Source: Sequoia sempervirens
Taxonomy: Eukaryota; Streptophyta; Pinopsida; Cupressales; Cupressaceae
Assembly: GCA_007258455.2 (NCBI GenBank)
Contig: VDFB02262686.1
Coordinates: forward strand, 1-64,000
Reading direction: 5' to 3'
DNA length: 64,000 nucleotides
The notes under the pieces were generated by a model that saw nothing but the letters and a program-made list of their open reading frames with translations, was not told where the DNA came from and ran no database searches. Both the position numbers and the translations under genes were made by a program. Of this stretch, positions 1-11,820 are shown in pieces (position 1 is the first letter of the stretch; every line of letters begins with the position of its first letter).

Positions 1-572
1 GATTGTTTCTTTCTCTCTTTCTCATTTTAGAGATTTTTGTAAACACTTTTGTACTTAGATTTTGATCTTGCATACTCCTTCAGTTTCAATAAACAACAAA
101 TCATTCATTCTCATATTTTGTCTCATGTTTGTAGTAACAATTTGATGTGATTGTGATTCAAAATATTGAATCCTTTTATGTCCTATTATTGTAAGTTTGG
201 GTGCAAAATTTTGTATAATTTAGATTGTGTGATTGTGTTTAGTTCGAGCCTTCATACACATTACTATTGAGTTGTATGTTTCAAGTGAGATTGTGAGGGT
301 TGAAGTTTTTAGAAATTGTTTGTGAGAAGAATCATCAAAGCCAATTTTAAGTTTTGGTGAATCATCCTTAGTTCTTAGGAATTCATTTTCAAGTTTTCCT
401 CCTAACCCTTTCCTCAAAAATTCTTTTAGATTAGGTGATCCACTAGGGGAACTAGCCCACTTTGGAGATTCACTCTGACCATAGATCACCCATAATCTAA
501 GAGTGTTTCCATGTTTCAACATGATACTTAGGTTTATCTTAGATAAGGGTGTAATCCTAATTGACAATAGTA
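1..572 (+). repeat. 3' part of left LTR of Z
   Basis: It matches 7161-7733 along its length with scattered substitutions. It starts inside the LTR because of the window edge. The exact end is uncertain: a CA terminus at 566 (TTGACA) or the point of divergence near 572. The bases just after it (TTCGGCATGCCCGATGGGAC) are where a primer-binding site should be, but I cannot match them to a tRNA. Small frames on the minus strand here are not genes; they recur only because the LTR is repeated. Confidence 0.7.
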
Positions 573-965
573 TTCGGCATGCCCGATGGGACTCTAAAAC
601 TTTTTTTTTGGAAAAGTTTTAACAGTTTTAAAGTTATTATTCTGGTATAAGTAGTAGTGTTTCATACTTTCGAGGTTATAATATTATACCTCGAAACTCC
701 ATTCTTTGATTTTTCGTGCAGATCTAGAGTTGGTATGTTACAAAAAAATCATCTATTCACTCCATTTTCCTACTTTTATATGAGTAAAAATGTCAAATTT
801 CCATAGTCAATATCAATATCATCCACCATATCATGAAAATCCTGCTATCCATCTCCATATTAGCCATATCAGCATAATCATGTTGGTTTCAATTCCATGT
901 CTTTTCAAAACTAGCATGTGCAATATAATTACCACCCACCCACTCCTGCTTAGCCTCCATATTAG
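573..965. other. 5' leader of Z, no gene seen
   Basis: AT-rich stretch between the left LTR and the coding remnant. It has a poly-T run at 601 and no recognisable motif. The short open frame at 790-1023 has a composition unlike the acidic remnant that follows and is treated as chance. Confidence 0.4.
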
Positions 966-2876
966 CCTTTATATGCTCAAAACCAGCTCACAGACAATGA
1001 GAAGGAGGAGATTGCAAGCATAAAGGGTATGTTTCTTGACTTCATGAAGCACTTAGAGAAGATCAAGAGGCAACATGAAGACAACCAACAACAAGAAGAG
1101 ATGGCTTACCAAGCCTACCTCTATGACCAAGAGCTAGAGGCACAAAGGCTATGATTTGAGGAGAAGCTCAAAAGAGAGTTAGCTGCAAAAGAGGGGTAGA
1201 TGAAGCTTTTGTTTTCTCAAACACAAAGGCATGAAAGCCAATGACTCTTGTAGTTCCAAATCTTCCTACTCAAGAGGAGGTTTGTAAGTATCAATTTATA
1301 GCTTTAGACAAAGTGAACCTCTTTATACTTCTAAAGTTGAGATTCCAAGTTTTAGGCAGGATAAAGTCCTTAGCTCCTCAAGCTAGCCTCTTAAGCTTGA
1401 AATCCCAAGTTTCAAAAGCCTTCATCCCTTGCAAGTTGAAGAAAATGATCATATTCAACCTAGTATAGTTCTAGAACAGGCCCTTGAGCAACATTTTCCC
1501 TTGCAAGAAATCCAAGAATCCCCCCAAGTTTATCCACCAGATGAATCTGATTCTCCCCTCACTATTCTCCTTTGTAAGGATGGACCCATTGTATTTTAGG
1601 GTAATTCACTCACAATGAAGGAAGCTAGAAATGTAAATCCATTGCATTCAACTTTAGAAGTTTACAGTTTAGAGCAACAAAAGATTGAACATGAAAAGAT
1701 TACACAAGATGAATCTTTGTTTGTTTTTACTAATGAGCTTCCTTGTTTTATTGAAGAGGATGAAAAGGTTTCAATATTCATCTTAGAAGATTAGTTTGAA
1801 TAGTAGGATGTTGATAATCATTTTGAGGTATCCAGCTGGTACAGTGATGAGGAGGATCCAAAAAATTAGGAGCAACTGGTTGTAGAGATAGAGGAGTTTG
1901 TAGTTGAGGAACAATAGGTTCTAGATCAAGGAATGGCTGAGAGTTCTCGAGTTTTGATTGATCTATTTATTGAATTACCACTTTTTGTGGATGATGAAGA
2001 ATGCATACCTCATACCACACCCATATTGTCTTTAGGAAAACAAGAAGAGGTTTAAAACTTGGATGTTTTGATACCTCAAGAGGGTTGTAATAAGGTAATG
2101 AACAGTCTTTCTTCACAATAAAATGTAAATGAGAATGAAGAAGACCTATTTTCGGATGACCTTGATATTTTTGTTTCAAGATTGGACATCAAACAATCAT
2201 ATTTTGTAGGAGAAAATATAGGAAAAAAGCTTAAGGTGGAAAAAGGGGGTGTCCAAACTCAAGGTTTGACTAATTTTTTTGCAGAGCTTCCTTTATTTAT
2301 TAGTAGTAATGAAGAGAATGAATGTGAAATAATAGAGTTATCAAGTTATGAGTAGCAAAATGATGGAATCCATTCAGATAGGGGGTTGGCTAGTGAGTAG
2401 GTAAATGAGAGCATCCTTAATTTGGATAGTGACGAAGTTGAGGTACATGTAGATATTGTTCAAGTTCAGCAAAAGCATGACACTACTTCTCAAGGTATGG
2501 ATCTTGATATCTTTCCAAGTTCTCAAGAATTCAGTTGGGAGGATACCTCAGATCCTATTATCAATCAGGAAAATAATGATGGGTTTGATGAGGATTTGTA
2601 CATTGATATAATTGATGAGTTTGTACAAGGTTGGGTGACATGTTTTCAAATGATCCCAATCAGGGAAATGAGATTGAAATAGTAGGTAAACAACAAGGAT
2701 CCAATAATAAAAGCTTAGGCTTCACCTCTTCGAGAGGATGCCCCATTAGAGTTTTATCCAAGAACATTACCAACAAGATTCAAAGGATTTCTAGTGTACC
2801 TAAGAATGAGATTGTAGCTAAGGAGCAACAAATCCAACTTACCCATTCATGGAAAACTAGAGGTATGTTTGATTAG
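966..2876 (+). pseudogene. Decayed acidic repeat protein of element Z, function unknown
   Basis: I do not recognise this family. Read across stops and at least two frameshifts (near 1230 and 2630), the plus strand gives a coherent, highly charged protein. It has a Glu/Gln-rich, coiled-coil-like N-terminus (about 999-1240) followed by an acidic region rich in Asp, Glu, Ser and Gln. A short motif recurs three times: ELPCFIEEDE near 1735, ELPLFVDDEE near 1972 and ELPLFISSNEE near 2284. About 14 in-frame stops break it and roughly 10 are TAG, at places where Gln or Trp would fit. There is no zinc knuckle, protease or polymerase motif. It may be a gag-like or accessory protein of a non-autonomous element. 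The original start codon is not clear. Confidence 0.45.
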
Positions 2877-3254
2877 ATACATAAAATCTGTACCTGTGGT
2901 TATAATCTTCTAGCTACAATGCAACAATATGTGGGGAGAATTTGTGTTTGTCATCTCTTATTGCTAGTTTATAAGCATGCAAAGCATCCTCAGCTGGTTA
3001 GAAAAGGGAGTTATTTTTCAAAACTAATTAATGGTTTTGTTTGAGTGCCATTCTCACGGGTTAGTGTAGGTTAGAGTTAGAATTTCCTGCTAATAAGTGC
3101 TTAAAGCACATTTTCTTTAGTTATTTTCCTTTATATAAGTGCTACAACACATATTGTTTGGCCATGAGGGCCTTTTAGTTTGCTTTCAATTTGGTTCTGT
3201 TTGGTTTCCACTACTATTTGGAGTAGTTTGTAGTTCAATTTCTTGGTTTTTTAT
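2877..3254. other. 3' untranslated part of Z, no gene seen
   Basis: Between the last readable codons of the acidic protein and a purine tract. I see no coding pattern. Confidence 0.35.
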
Positions 3255-3270
3255 TTTGAGAAGGGGTAGA
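3255..3270 (+). promoter_or_regulatory. Candidate polypurine tract of Z
   Basis: TTTTGAGAAGGGGTAGA is followed by TTTGAGGCCACACCC. A purine tract just before a TG start is expected at the 3' LTR boundary. If correct, the right LTR would run from about 3272 to 7733 (near 4.5 kb) and the internal region would be only about 2.7 kb. The matching left LTR start lies outside the window, so this is not proven. Confidence 0.3.
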
Positions 3271-6200
3271 TTTGAGGCCACACCCAATGATTTTTTTAAA
3301 GGAAACTAGTCTAATGCTTATTAGGAAAGCATTCAACATAAATCTCCAGGAATGTTACCAGTTTTTCACCTATAGATCAAATTAAGATAGTTGAAGTAAC
3401 TTATGTTCGTTTTAAGGTGAAAGATTTCAATTTATTTTTGTTTTGCTTAACCATTGCATATATTTAAGTTTAAGAGAAAGATTTTAGTTTAATTGTGCAA
3501 TGTGTTTTCAACAAAATAAAGTATTCAATTTATGATTTAGTATTTTACAACATAAAAGAGATTTGATGAGAGAAAAGAATATTGCTTTTATTCAATTTTG
3601 TAATGATTTATTCATTCCACAATGTTGCATACATTTTGCAAAAGAGATATATAGAATTGTAGAAGATCACAAAGAATGTTGTTTTCATATTCATTGGAAA
3701 GAAAAGAGAAATCAAGTGTCCCACATAGGCCATGGGAGTAGCTAAACCAACATAACATGGGGAATGTAGTATGCATCTCCTGATAAAGAACATAAATGAA
3801 GCATATAAGAAGAAACATAGCCATCATTATTTGTTTAGAGTCTTCAATTGGTCTTTGTTGTTGTTGCTCCTCTTTACCCTGATCCTTGAGAGAAATTGCA
3901 TCATGATGAAAAGAGTTCTTACAGCTCAAGTTATGAATCTTCCTATGTGCTCTATCAACAAAAATATCATACATTTCCTAGGATGCATTGAATCAGTTGA
4001 ATAAACATCAAAAGTATGCAAGAGAGCCTAAAAAACAAAATATCATAGGACCATTGAGCTTCACTATTTGTTGTCTAACATGTTTGGTCATTATGCGGGT
4101 ATAGGAGAAATTATGTTACTAATACATTTTTTAAGACATCATAACATGTGGTGCAAAAATGGGCTCCCCCAAGGGTTGAGCCCAACATGCTGCCCCTAAT
4201 TCTCAAGAGGGGATTGGAATAGAAAATACTATGCATAATGCTCAAAAGAGATATCCCAATTGAAGGACTAAATAATAAAGTAATTGCAAGAGCCTCAAAG
4301 GAATTGATCATTCATGACAATAAAATTCATAAGTGCAATGAAAATGAAGATCATACATGAACAATGGCTTATATGAGTGCTTGAAAATATGCAGAGTTAA
4401 AAAAAATATACTACCTTTTATTGAAAGATTGTTGTTTGCAATTAAATATTTCATAGAACAATGTTTTTTTCATTTTTCTATTTCTTCCATGTGTCATATT
4501 TTCTTGTTGTTTGTGTTGTTTAGAATGCACACTATGAAGGAAAAGACACAAATAGTACCCACATCTAAGGTGCAATCAAGGAATGTTTTGTGTATGGAAT
4601 GCCCACATAAAGTTTTCATCATATATATATATGCATCAAGGTGCCTTCAAGTAGTGATTATATATAGGGAAGCAAGGAGTGCATTTCCATGGGGCCTAAT
4701 AGTGAACATGCATACAGAATAAAGATCCACAATCAAAACAACAACTAGGGCAGTTGGGGAAGCCTCAAGATAGTCATGAAAGTAGCATATATTTCAAAAT
4801 ATTCTATGAGTAACTAGGTTGGAATAAGGAAATATATTTTGCAAGCTAAACAACATCATTGTTGAAACATATTAAAAGCACAATAATTGAGGATTTGTTT
4901 CAATATTGTGGCATTATGTAACATTTTAAAAAGAAATGATTCATAAAAGAATATTTTTTAGTTATATCATTGATGCTCCTAAAGATAGAGTATATTTATG
5001 TGCAAATTTCCAAAATGAAGAATGGATTACAAGAAAAAGTGGTGGAGCTTTCATCACATCTATTCATACAACATTCTTACTAAATGTGAAAATTGCAAAA
5101 TAATCACACGTTATAGTGATTTTCCTAAGAACAAGGTGATGGGATTGTGGAAATGTAAACACAAAATGGAGTTAAGAATACTTTTCTTCTCCTTCAGAAT
5201 AGTAAGCAAACTATTTCCATTCAATCAAATATAGAAAAAAGAGTATACGTTTCTTAGAAACAACAAACAAAGCATTTTAATGGTGCCATGGTTTTGAGCA
5301 AGGGGTTTAAAATGTGAAACAAATATGAGAGTTTGAAAGCAACCTAGAAAGTCTCAAGGCCATGACCTTACATAATGAAGAATTTTCTATTCTTCTCATT
5401 CATAAAGATGAAGAAACATCATCTTTGTACCACATTCAAGAGAAGGGAGGAAGCCCAGTAGCTTCTTATGATCATAGCATAAGGGTTTTGTTTGTTGTTT
5501 TTGAAGGAGATCACAATCACTAAGGTTTAGACCAATTCTCCAAAGATACAAGTTAGAGGAACCACAAGACATAAACACAAACACCCAGAAGGTTGAGAGC
5601 CTGAGGCCCCAATAGTGGAATATTTTTTTTACATTTTGTAGGAAAGAATAAAGGAGAAGCATGCATTCTTTTTTGCCATACAAAAAATTGAAGAAACCCT
5701 TAGGCCCATTCAAAATGGAGAATACCTAGAATTGCTTCATGAACCCACAACCAGTAAAAGCACATAAAAACTCTTTAAATGGTGAAAATAATAAGTTGGG
5801 GAGTATAAAAATACTCTTTTTAGCATAAAAAAAAGGACCCCATCAAGATTCATACAAGGAGATACAAAAGTTTAATTGTTTTTTGCATCTACTAAGCTCA
5901 ATTTGAGCTCGTTCTTTAGAAAATATAAGTTATAATGTAGAGGTTTTATGGAAAAGCTTACTCTCTTTTGTTTTCTGAGAGGAAGATACACATAAATACT
6001 TGGGTTTTTCCTTGTTTTCTTCCTCCAAAAGACTCATAAACAAGGTCTCCAATGGTGGCCAAAGGCAATAAAAGCATCAACAAAAAATGAAGCAAAACAA
6101 AATGCATTAGAAAATATATCATAGCCATGGTGTAGAAGCCCCAAATTACTTTAAAAATGGAGAAAAATAGAGGTCACAGTTTGGTTTTGTTAAAATAATA

Positions 6201-7160
6201 CTTACCTTTTGTATTTTATTTCAAAATCTTCATGAAAAATCTCTCAAAAGCTGCAAGAATGGTGAATTTCAAGCTTGAAACCCTAATCTTCCATGGTGGC
6301 TAGCATAGAGAGCTATTTTTCCAAAATTACCAAGTGCAAATGATGGGAAAAAAAAAGGAGTTCAATAGTTTTGATGTTAGGGTTTCATATGCCCTAATTC
6401 AAGCTTGATTTTTATGACATTTAATTTAAAATCCAAGACCGAACTAATACCCTTTATGATATTCAATGGCTACCTTTGCACATAGTGTATGCCTAGCATT
6501 TATGCCTTAGAAATATTTCATAATCTTTGGAGAAAAATAAGAAAATCATGTATGCCTTGGTCTTTTCTTTCCCTAGTCAAATGTTTTAGCCTTGGGATTT
6601 TCAAAATTTTAAAATAACTCATGTGACCTTGTGATCTAGGGATTACTTCTCTAATTTTTTATGGAAAAATCAAAGATTGAAGGAGATGTATTTGAAAATT
6701 AGAAATGCAAGTTAGAAAGGATGATCTTTCAAAAATCAAATCAAATGTAATTAGAGCCTTTCTATTTTGTAATTGTAAACTACAAATGATGTAAAACATC
6801 ATTAAGGCAATATTCTTATAAATTTCCTCAATGTTATCTTTCTATTTTCGAGTTTGAGTCCTTGGAAGAAATTGGAAAAGGATGGGAAAACTAAACCTTC
6901 TATTTTTAGTTCTCAACCAATTTGAACCTGATTTTGTGAGGCTTTTGGATCGACATGTTGGAGATAGAAGGTTGTCATCTTTTTTAGATAGTTTGGGATA
7001 GTTTTGAGCACTATTTTGGAGGCTTTTGTCTTTTCTCTTGAGATTGAAAATGGATCAAAGTTGCAATTCTGAGATACAGTTCACTCTGATTTTTCTATTC
7101 TCACTATTGGAGATACATTGGAGCTATAAGTTGGAGAGAATTTTGGATTTTCTCAGTTTA
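3271..7160. other. Long non-coding stretch, probably U3 of the right LTR of Z
   Basis: About 3.9 kb of AT-rich sequence without convincing coding regions; the open frames here are short and show no family motif. A TATAAAT at 6817-6823 lies upstream of the part that matches the left LTR, as expected for a U3 promoter. This supports the LTR extending well left of 7161. A long purine run at 6344-6360 is an alternative boundary. Confidence 0.35.
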
Positions 7161-7733
7161 GATGATTATTTCTCTCTCTTTCTCATTTCAATGAGTTTTA
7201 TAAACACTTTTGTACTCAAATTTTGATCTTGCATGCTCCTTCAATTTTAATAAATAGTAGAGCCTACCTTCTCATATTTTTTCTCATGTTTGTAGTATCA
7301 ATTTGATGTCATTGTGATTTGAAATACTAAATCCTTTTATGTCTTGTTATTGTAAGTTTGGGTGCAAAATTTCATATGATTCAGGTTGTGTGATTGTGTT
7401 CAGTTTGAGCCTTCATACAAATTATTATTGAGTTGTATGTTTCAAGTGAGATTGTGAGGGTTGAAGTTTTCATAAATTATTTGTGAGTAGAATCATCAAA
7501 GTCAATTTTAAGTTTTGATGAATCATTCTTAGGTCCTATGAATTCATTTTCATGTTTTCCTCCTAACCATTTCCTCACGAAGTCTTTTAGATTATGTGAT
7601 CCGCCGAGGGAACCAACCCACTCTGGAGATTCACTCTTACCATAGATCACCCACACTATGAGATTATTTCCATGTTTCAACAAGATAGTTAAGTTTATCT
7701 TGGCTAAGGGTGCAATCATGATTGACAATAGTA
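7161..7733 (+). repeat. 3' part of right LTR of Z (matched part)
   Basis: Direct copy of 1-572 with scattered differences. It contains AATAAA near 7247. The two copies diverge right after ATTGACAATAGTA; to the right the sequence becomes LTR of element C. Confidence 0.7.
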
Positions 7734-7800
7734 GGTTTCACAATTCAAGTAAGAATTCAACATAAATATTTAAGCATTCAATCAAGAGTCAAGATCCACA
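7734..7800 (+). repeat. First surviving piece of the LTR of element C
   Basis: GGTTTCACAATTCAAGTAAG and what follows align with the middle of the LTRs of A and B (GGGTTTATAATTCAAGTAAG near 14223). The piece is bounded by Z on the left and by copia element K on the right. It continues at 13080 after K. Confidence 0.55.
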
Positions 7801-8812
7801 TGTTGGGAAAACAAGGACACACAACTAAGAGGGGGGATGAATCAGTTGTGACAGAAACTTCAAATTTTATAACTTATCTTAACTTTAATCTTAGATTTGA
7901 TGAATAAGAAAATAACAAGAAATTAACACATCAGAGAGAAAAATAACACCAAGATTTTTTTCATGGAAACCATATTAGGGGAAAAACCACGATGGATGTT
8001 AGTCCACAAGATTATACTCTATTAAAATTATAAAGAGAAATAATAAGGGGAATGCACATGCATTCAGGCACACTGCCTAGAGCTCACTGCTCAAATACAA
8101 AAGAGGACTCACTATCCAACAATAAAAAAATAGGGATTAGATCTGTAGAGTATTAAGTGAAAGAATAGCTTCTACACAAGCCTGATTACAGTTCCAATTA
8201 AGCTCATAAAACCTTCTTCACACTTTGCTCAAACTTCTTCACTCTCTATTTTGTAATCGAATGATAGAAACACTATTCACACATTTACACATTCTCTAGC
8301 ATTCATTCACACTTATGCACACACTAAATTCACTCAACCAAACACTCTTATATATCCACTTCATGGGATTTCATCACATATTAGTCGGCCCAAACAATAA
8401 AACATATTTTAAATGTCAGCCCAAGTTTATAATTAAATTTCCAATGCAAAACCACCAAGGTTGGTCACAACATAGTGGAGACCCAAATTAATATCTCCAA
8501 CACAAAAATACTTTAATTAATTTCGCCATGAAGATCCACAACATGCTACCACCAACATGTCGACCAAGAACATGAAAAGTCGATCATGCACAAGAAAAGA
8601 TCTTCAACCAGAAGCTCTTTGAGTAATGTGGACAAACCACAAAGATAGAGAATGATCTAGAGAAATCTAGGAACACCAAGAAACAATAGAGAAGCATTTG
8701 CAACAAATGAGATTACCAGAATCACACAATCTTCATTCAGGAACACTGATAGAGACCACAAAAACACTATTAGACAACAACACAATCGAGACTTCATGTG
8801 GACCTCTTAAAT
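7801..8812 (-). repeat. 3' LTR of K, truncated at its inner end
   Basis: Closely matches 11821 to about 12834 and then stops matching where the RT remnant begins. The missing part is the first ~250 bp of U3 in element orientation. A TATATATCC near 8350 is the counterpart of the 5' LTR TATA box. Confidence 0.85.
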
Positions 8813-9046
8813 TTCTACATTTAGAAATCTAGACTTTACATCCATTTGATAGACTTTATAGTTCTTATTTGCACCATAAGCAAGAAATAATCTAACAGCT
8901 TCAATCCTAGTGACAAGGGAAAAGGTTTCTTCAAAATCAATACCTTCCATTTGACAATACCCTTTACATAACAGTCTTGCTTTGTTTTGGACCACTTCAC
9001 CTTCTTCATTCCACTTGTTTCTAAACACCCGTTTAGTAGGAATCAC
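8807..9046 (-). pseudogene. K reverse transcriptase, N-terminal fragment
   Basis: Copia RT start: a VFRNKW block, then [24 protein letters not shown], and the first catalytic block [11 protein letters not shown], whose Asp is the metal-binding Asp of motif A. The usual Ala in DVKSAFLNG is Arg here. The YVDD block and RNase H are absent because the frame runs into the truncated LTR. Inactive. Confidence 0.88.
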
Positions 9047-9421
9047 ATTTTTGTCTTTGGGCCTCAGAACTAGTATCCATGTGTCATTATTTTTAATCTA
9101 TGTTAACTGTTCCTTCATATCTTCCAACTAGTGTTCATATTGATAGGATTCAATGACATTTTAAGGTTCAATCTTGGAAATCAAACAATATTCTTCTACA
9201 ATTTTTCTTCTAGTTTTCACTCCTTAACTCTTATCTCCTATGATTTGATTTTCAAAATGATTCAACTTTACATACCTTTGAGTTTTGGGAAATTCTTGAA
9301 CTTCTATCTGTTCTGATCTTTCTTCTATGCTTGCATTTGTTCGTGTCTCCTGACTGACTTGATTTATCAGAGAAAATTGAGGTTGCTTCACCAGAACATA
9401 TGGAATAATCCGAAGTAGATT

Positions 9422-10390
9422 TTATCTCTGAGTATTCTTCCCTTGGCTTGCAATGTCTACATCTGAATCATAGCTACAATGTTTGGAAGATTTGATTGAA
9501 TCCTCATCAACTTTGACATTTGCACTCTCAACCATCTTTCTTAATATTTTGTTATAGTACCAGTAGGCCTTGCTTTTAGTAGAGTAACCTAGGAAGATTC
9601 CTTCATCACTTCTTACATCAAATTTTCCTATACCATCATCTCTTCTAATATAAAACTTACTTGTGACCAAACCATAACTCATAAGGTGTCTTACCAAAAT
9701 TACCATTAACATTTACCCAGTTCAAAGTATACACAAAAGTGCTTATGGCTTCACTCCAGTCCATCTGAGATACATTTCCTTCCATCATCATTGTTCTAGC
9801 AACATCCATAATTTTTCTATTCTTTCTTTGTACAATTCCATTTTGTTGAAGGGTTTGAGTAGATAACTATCTTTTAATACTATGCTCTTCACAGTAAGAG
9901 TTGAAATCATTAGAAATAAATTCACCACCTCTATCAAATCTCAAGCACTTGATTTTCAAGCCTTTCTCATTTTCTACCATAGCCTTGAAACTTTTGAACT
10001 TCTCCGACGCTTCACATTTTTCTCTTAAAAAGGAAACACAAATCATTCTAGAGTAATCATCAATAACCAACATAAAATACCTTTCTCCATTAATACTTCT
10101 GACTCTGGAGGGACCACAAATGTCAGTATGTAGCAGCTCCAGTAAATTATTTGAATGAAATTGTTTTCTTTGGAAAGAGACTCTAGTTTGTTTACCCAGC
10201 TAACATTCCTTGCAGATTACATTAGCAGACTTCACTAACTTAGGCAGATCTCTTACTGCTTGAGTAGAACGTATCCTGATAATGTTGTCAAATTTTACAT
10301 GAAAAAACCTCCTATGCCACAACCAACTCTCATCTACTTGAGAAATTAAAAAACTTCCATTAGCAGTATTCAAATGAAAAATATTACCTT
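9422..10390 (-). pseudogene. K integrase (copia type), broken
   Basis: Read right to left: the integrase core begins with LVIDDYSRM (first catalytic Asp), then LRFDRGGEF (second Asp; usually LRSDRGGEF). The third acidic position is lost: QQNGIVQRKN replaces QQNGVVERKN, so the catalytic Glu is Gln. After it come GNFGKTP and the copia C-terminal block EGIFLGYSTKSKAYWYYN near 9560. Stops and at least two frameshifts break the chain. Would have inserted the cDNA into the genome. Confidence 0.85.
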
Positions 10391-10394
10391 TTGT

Positions 10395-10760
10395 TTATTT
10401 TCCTATTGCAATCATATCTCTGGAACTTCCACATATTTTGCATCTTCCATCTTTGAATTGAAGATCATATCCCTTGTGAACCATCTGTCCAACACTCAAT
10501 AAGTTGTGCTTCAGGTCTTTAACATAGAGAACATCATCAGTGTTATCCCTACCACCAAGGAAAATAGATCCTCTACCACGAATCAAACCAGCATTGTTAT
10601 CTCCAATCCTACAACCCCACCATCATACTTCTCTAGACTCAAAAAATTGCTTTTATCACTATTCATATGATGTAAGCATCCACTATCGATCACCCACTCA
10701 TCCCTTTCTTCAACTTGGACTACAATATATTTTTCATCTTTAGTAGATTCGGTAGCCACA
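10395..10760 (-). pseudogene. K protease and GAG-pre-integrase domain
   Basis: Near 10690 the minus strand reads EWVIDSGCLHHM, the copia aspartic protease active site (Asp-Ser-Gly intact). A frameshift follows, then GRGSIFLGGRDN and the GAG-pre-integrase block YVKDLKHNLLSVGQM. The protease would have cut the polyprotein. It is continuous with gag on one side and integrase on the other. Confidence 0.85.
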
Positions 10761-10863
10761 GATTATCTTCAATGGTAGAAATGAAATCCCATTGATCTTC
10801 TTTTCCATTATCTTTATTAGACTCATCATCAGTCACTGCTTCTTCAACAAAGTAGCACCTCTT

Positions 10864-11765
10864 TTAGAATCTAGAATTTTTAGGCTTAGATCTAGGAACT
10901 CTTTCAGAACATCTTGATGCAAAATGACCTATTTTACTACATGAAAAAAAATTAATAGGCAATACATATTCATACTTACCTTTTCCTTTGCCTTCTTGTT
11001 TTCCAATCAGTGCTTCCAATTCTTCTGCTTCTCTTTCTTTATCTTCAAGTTGTTTCAGTTCTTCATCATACTTGGATATCTTTCTAGAACTCTCTCCTAG
11101 ATTATATCTTTTCCTATTACTTCTATATATAGTAGCCTTGAATGTAAACTCAATCTTTGGTGTAGATTCACCAAATTCACTTATTTCAAAAGTAACAATC
11201 TTCTTGATCAACATGTCTCTTGTTATCTTGTTTACTGATCTGAACTCTTCAATAGCATGAACCTTCATATTGTAGGAGGGAGGCAAGGATCAGAGTACTT
11301 TAGCCACAATTTCATCCTCATCCATAGAACCACCGACACCTTTAATACCCATCACTATTTCATTTACTCTCTGCATAAAAGAGGTGATATTTTCATCTTC
11401 ACCCATCTTCAGGTTCTCATACTTTCCTTTCAAGCTCTGCAGTCTAACCATATTCACCTGTGCATCTCCTTCATACAAAGTTTCCAATTTCATCCATGTC
11501 TCATGAGCTATCTCCAGACCTAACACATTAGCCATCTTTGAATTTTTTAGAGCACTCCCCAAAGCTTCAATAGCCCTAACATTATTTTCAGCATCTTTGA
11601 TCTCATCATGAGTTGAGGGACCATTCTGAGGAATAGTATATGGATCTCTTGTAATCTTCCAAGAGGCTTTACCAATACACTTTAAGTGACATTGCATTCT
11701 AAATTTCCACATTGAATAGCTGTGCCATCAAATCTCGAATTATCCTTCTTAAGTGTTGCTTCCAT
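10864..11765 (-). pseudogene. K gag (UBN2-type capsid plus zinc knuckle)
   Basis: It starts at an ATG at 11763-11765 (MEATLKKDNSRFDGT). A frameshift follows, then the copia gag block MWKFRMQCHLKCIGKASW and LGLEIAHETWMKLETLYEG. The nucleic-acid-binding zinc knuckle near 10930 reads SCSKIGHFASRC; the first Cys of the CCHC set is missing (Phe-Phe-Ser). A TGA near 11288 splits the frame. The start lies about 40 bases inside the primer-binding site, as in compact copia elements. Confidence 0.85.
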
Positions 11766-11803
11766 CTCAGATCACCTCAAGCTTTTAGACTTCTTCAAAG
11801 GAA

Positions 11804-11819
11804 CCTTCTCTAATACCAA
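11804..11819 (-). promoter_or_regulatory. Primer-binding site of K (initiator Met tRNA type)
   Basis: On the minus strand TTGGTATTAGAGAAGG follows the 5' LTR end (CCAACA) after one base. It is close to TGGTATCAGAGC, the usual copia site complementary to initiator methionine tRNA. Confidence 0.85.
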
Positions 11820-11820
11820 T

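Larger units (their letters stand above)
1..7733 (+). mobile_element. Element Z: LTR retrotransposon, probably non-autonomous, cut by the window edge
   Basis: Bases 1-572 and about 7161-7733 are diverged direct copies of one another, both ending near ATTGACAATAGTA, so they are read as the 3' parts of two LTRs. Plus-strand orientation is inferred from AATAAA signals in each copy (about 88 and 7245) and from the plus-strand coding remnant between them. No protease, RT or integrase motif is visible in the internal part, which suggests an element that relied on others for enzymes. Sequence right of 7733 aligns with the LTR of element C, so Z was inserted into C. The left end lies outside the window, so no target duplication can be checked. 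Confidence 0.65.

Noticed and set aside
220..567. Minus-strand 115-codon frame with a relative at 7477-7728
   Set aside because: The similarity is that of two LTR copies. The frame is shorter in the second copy and has no family match.
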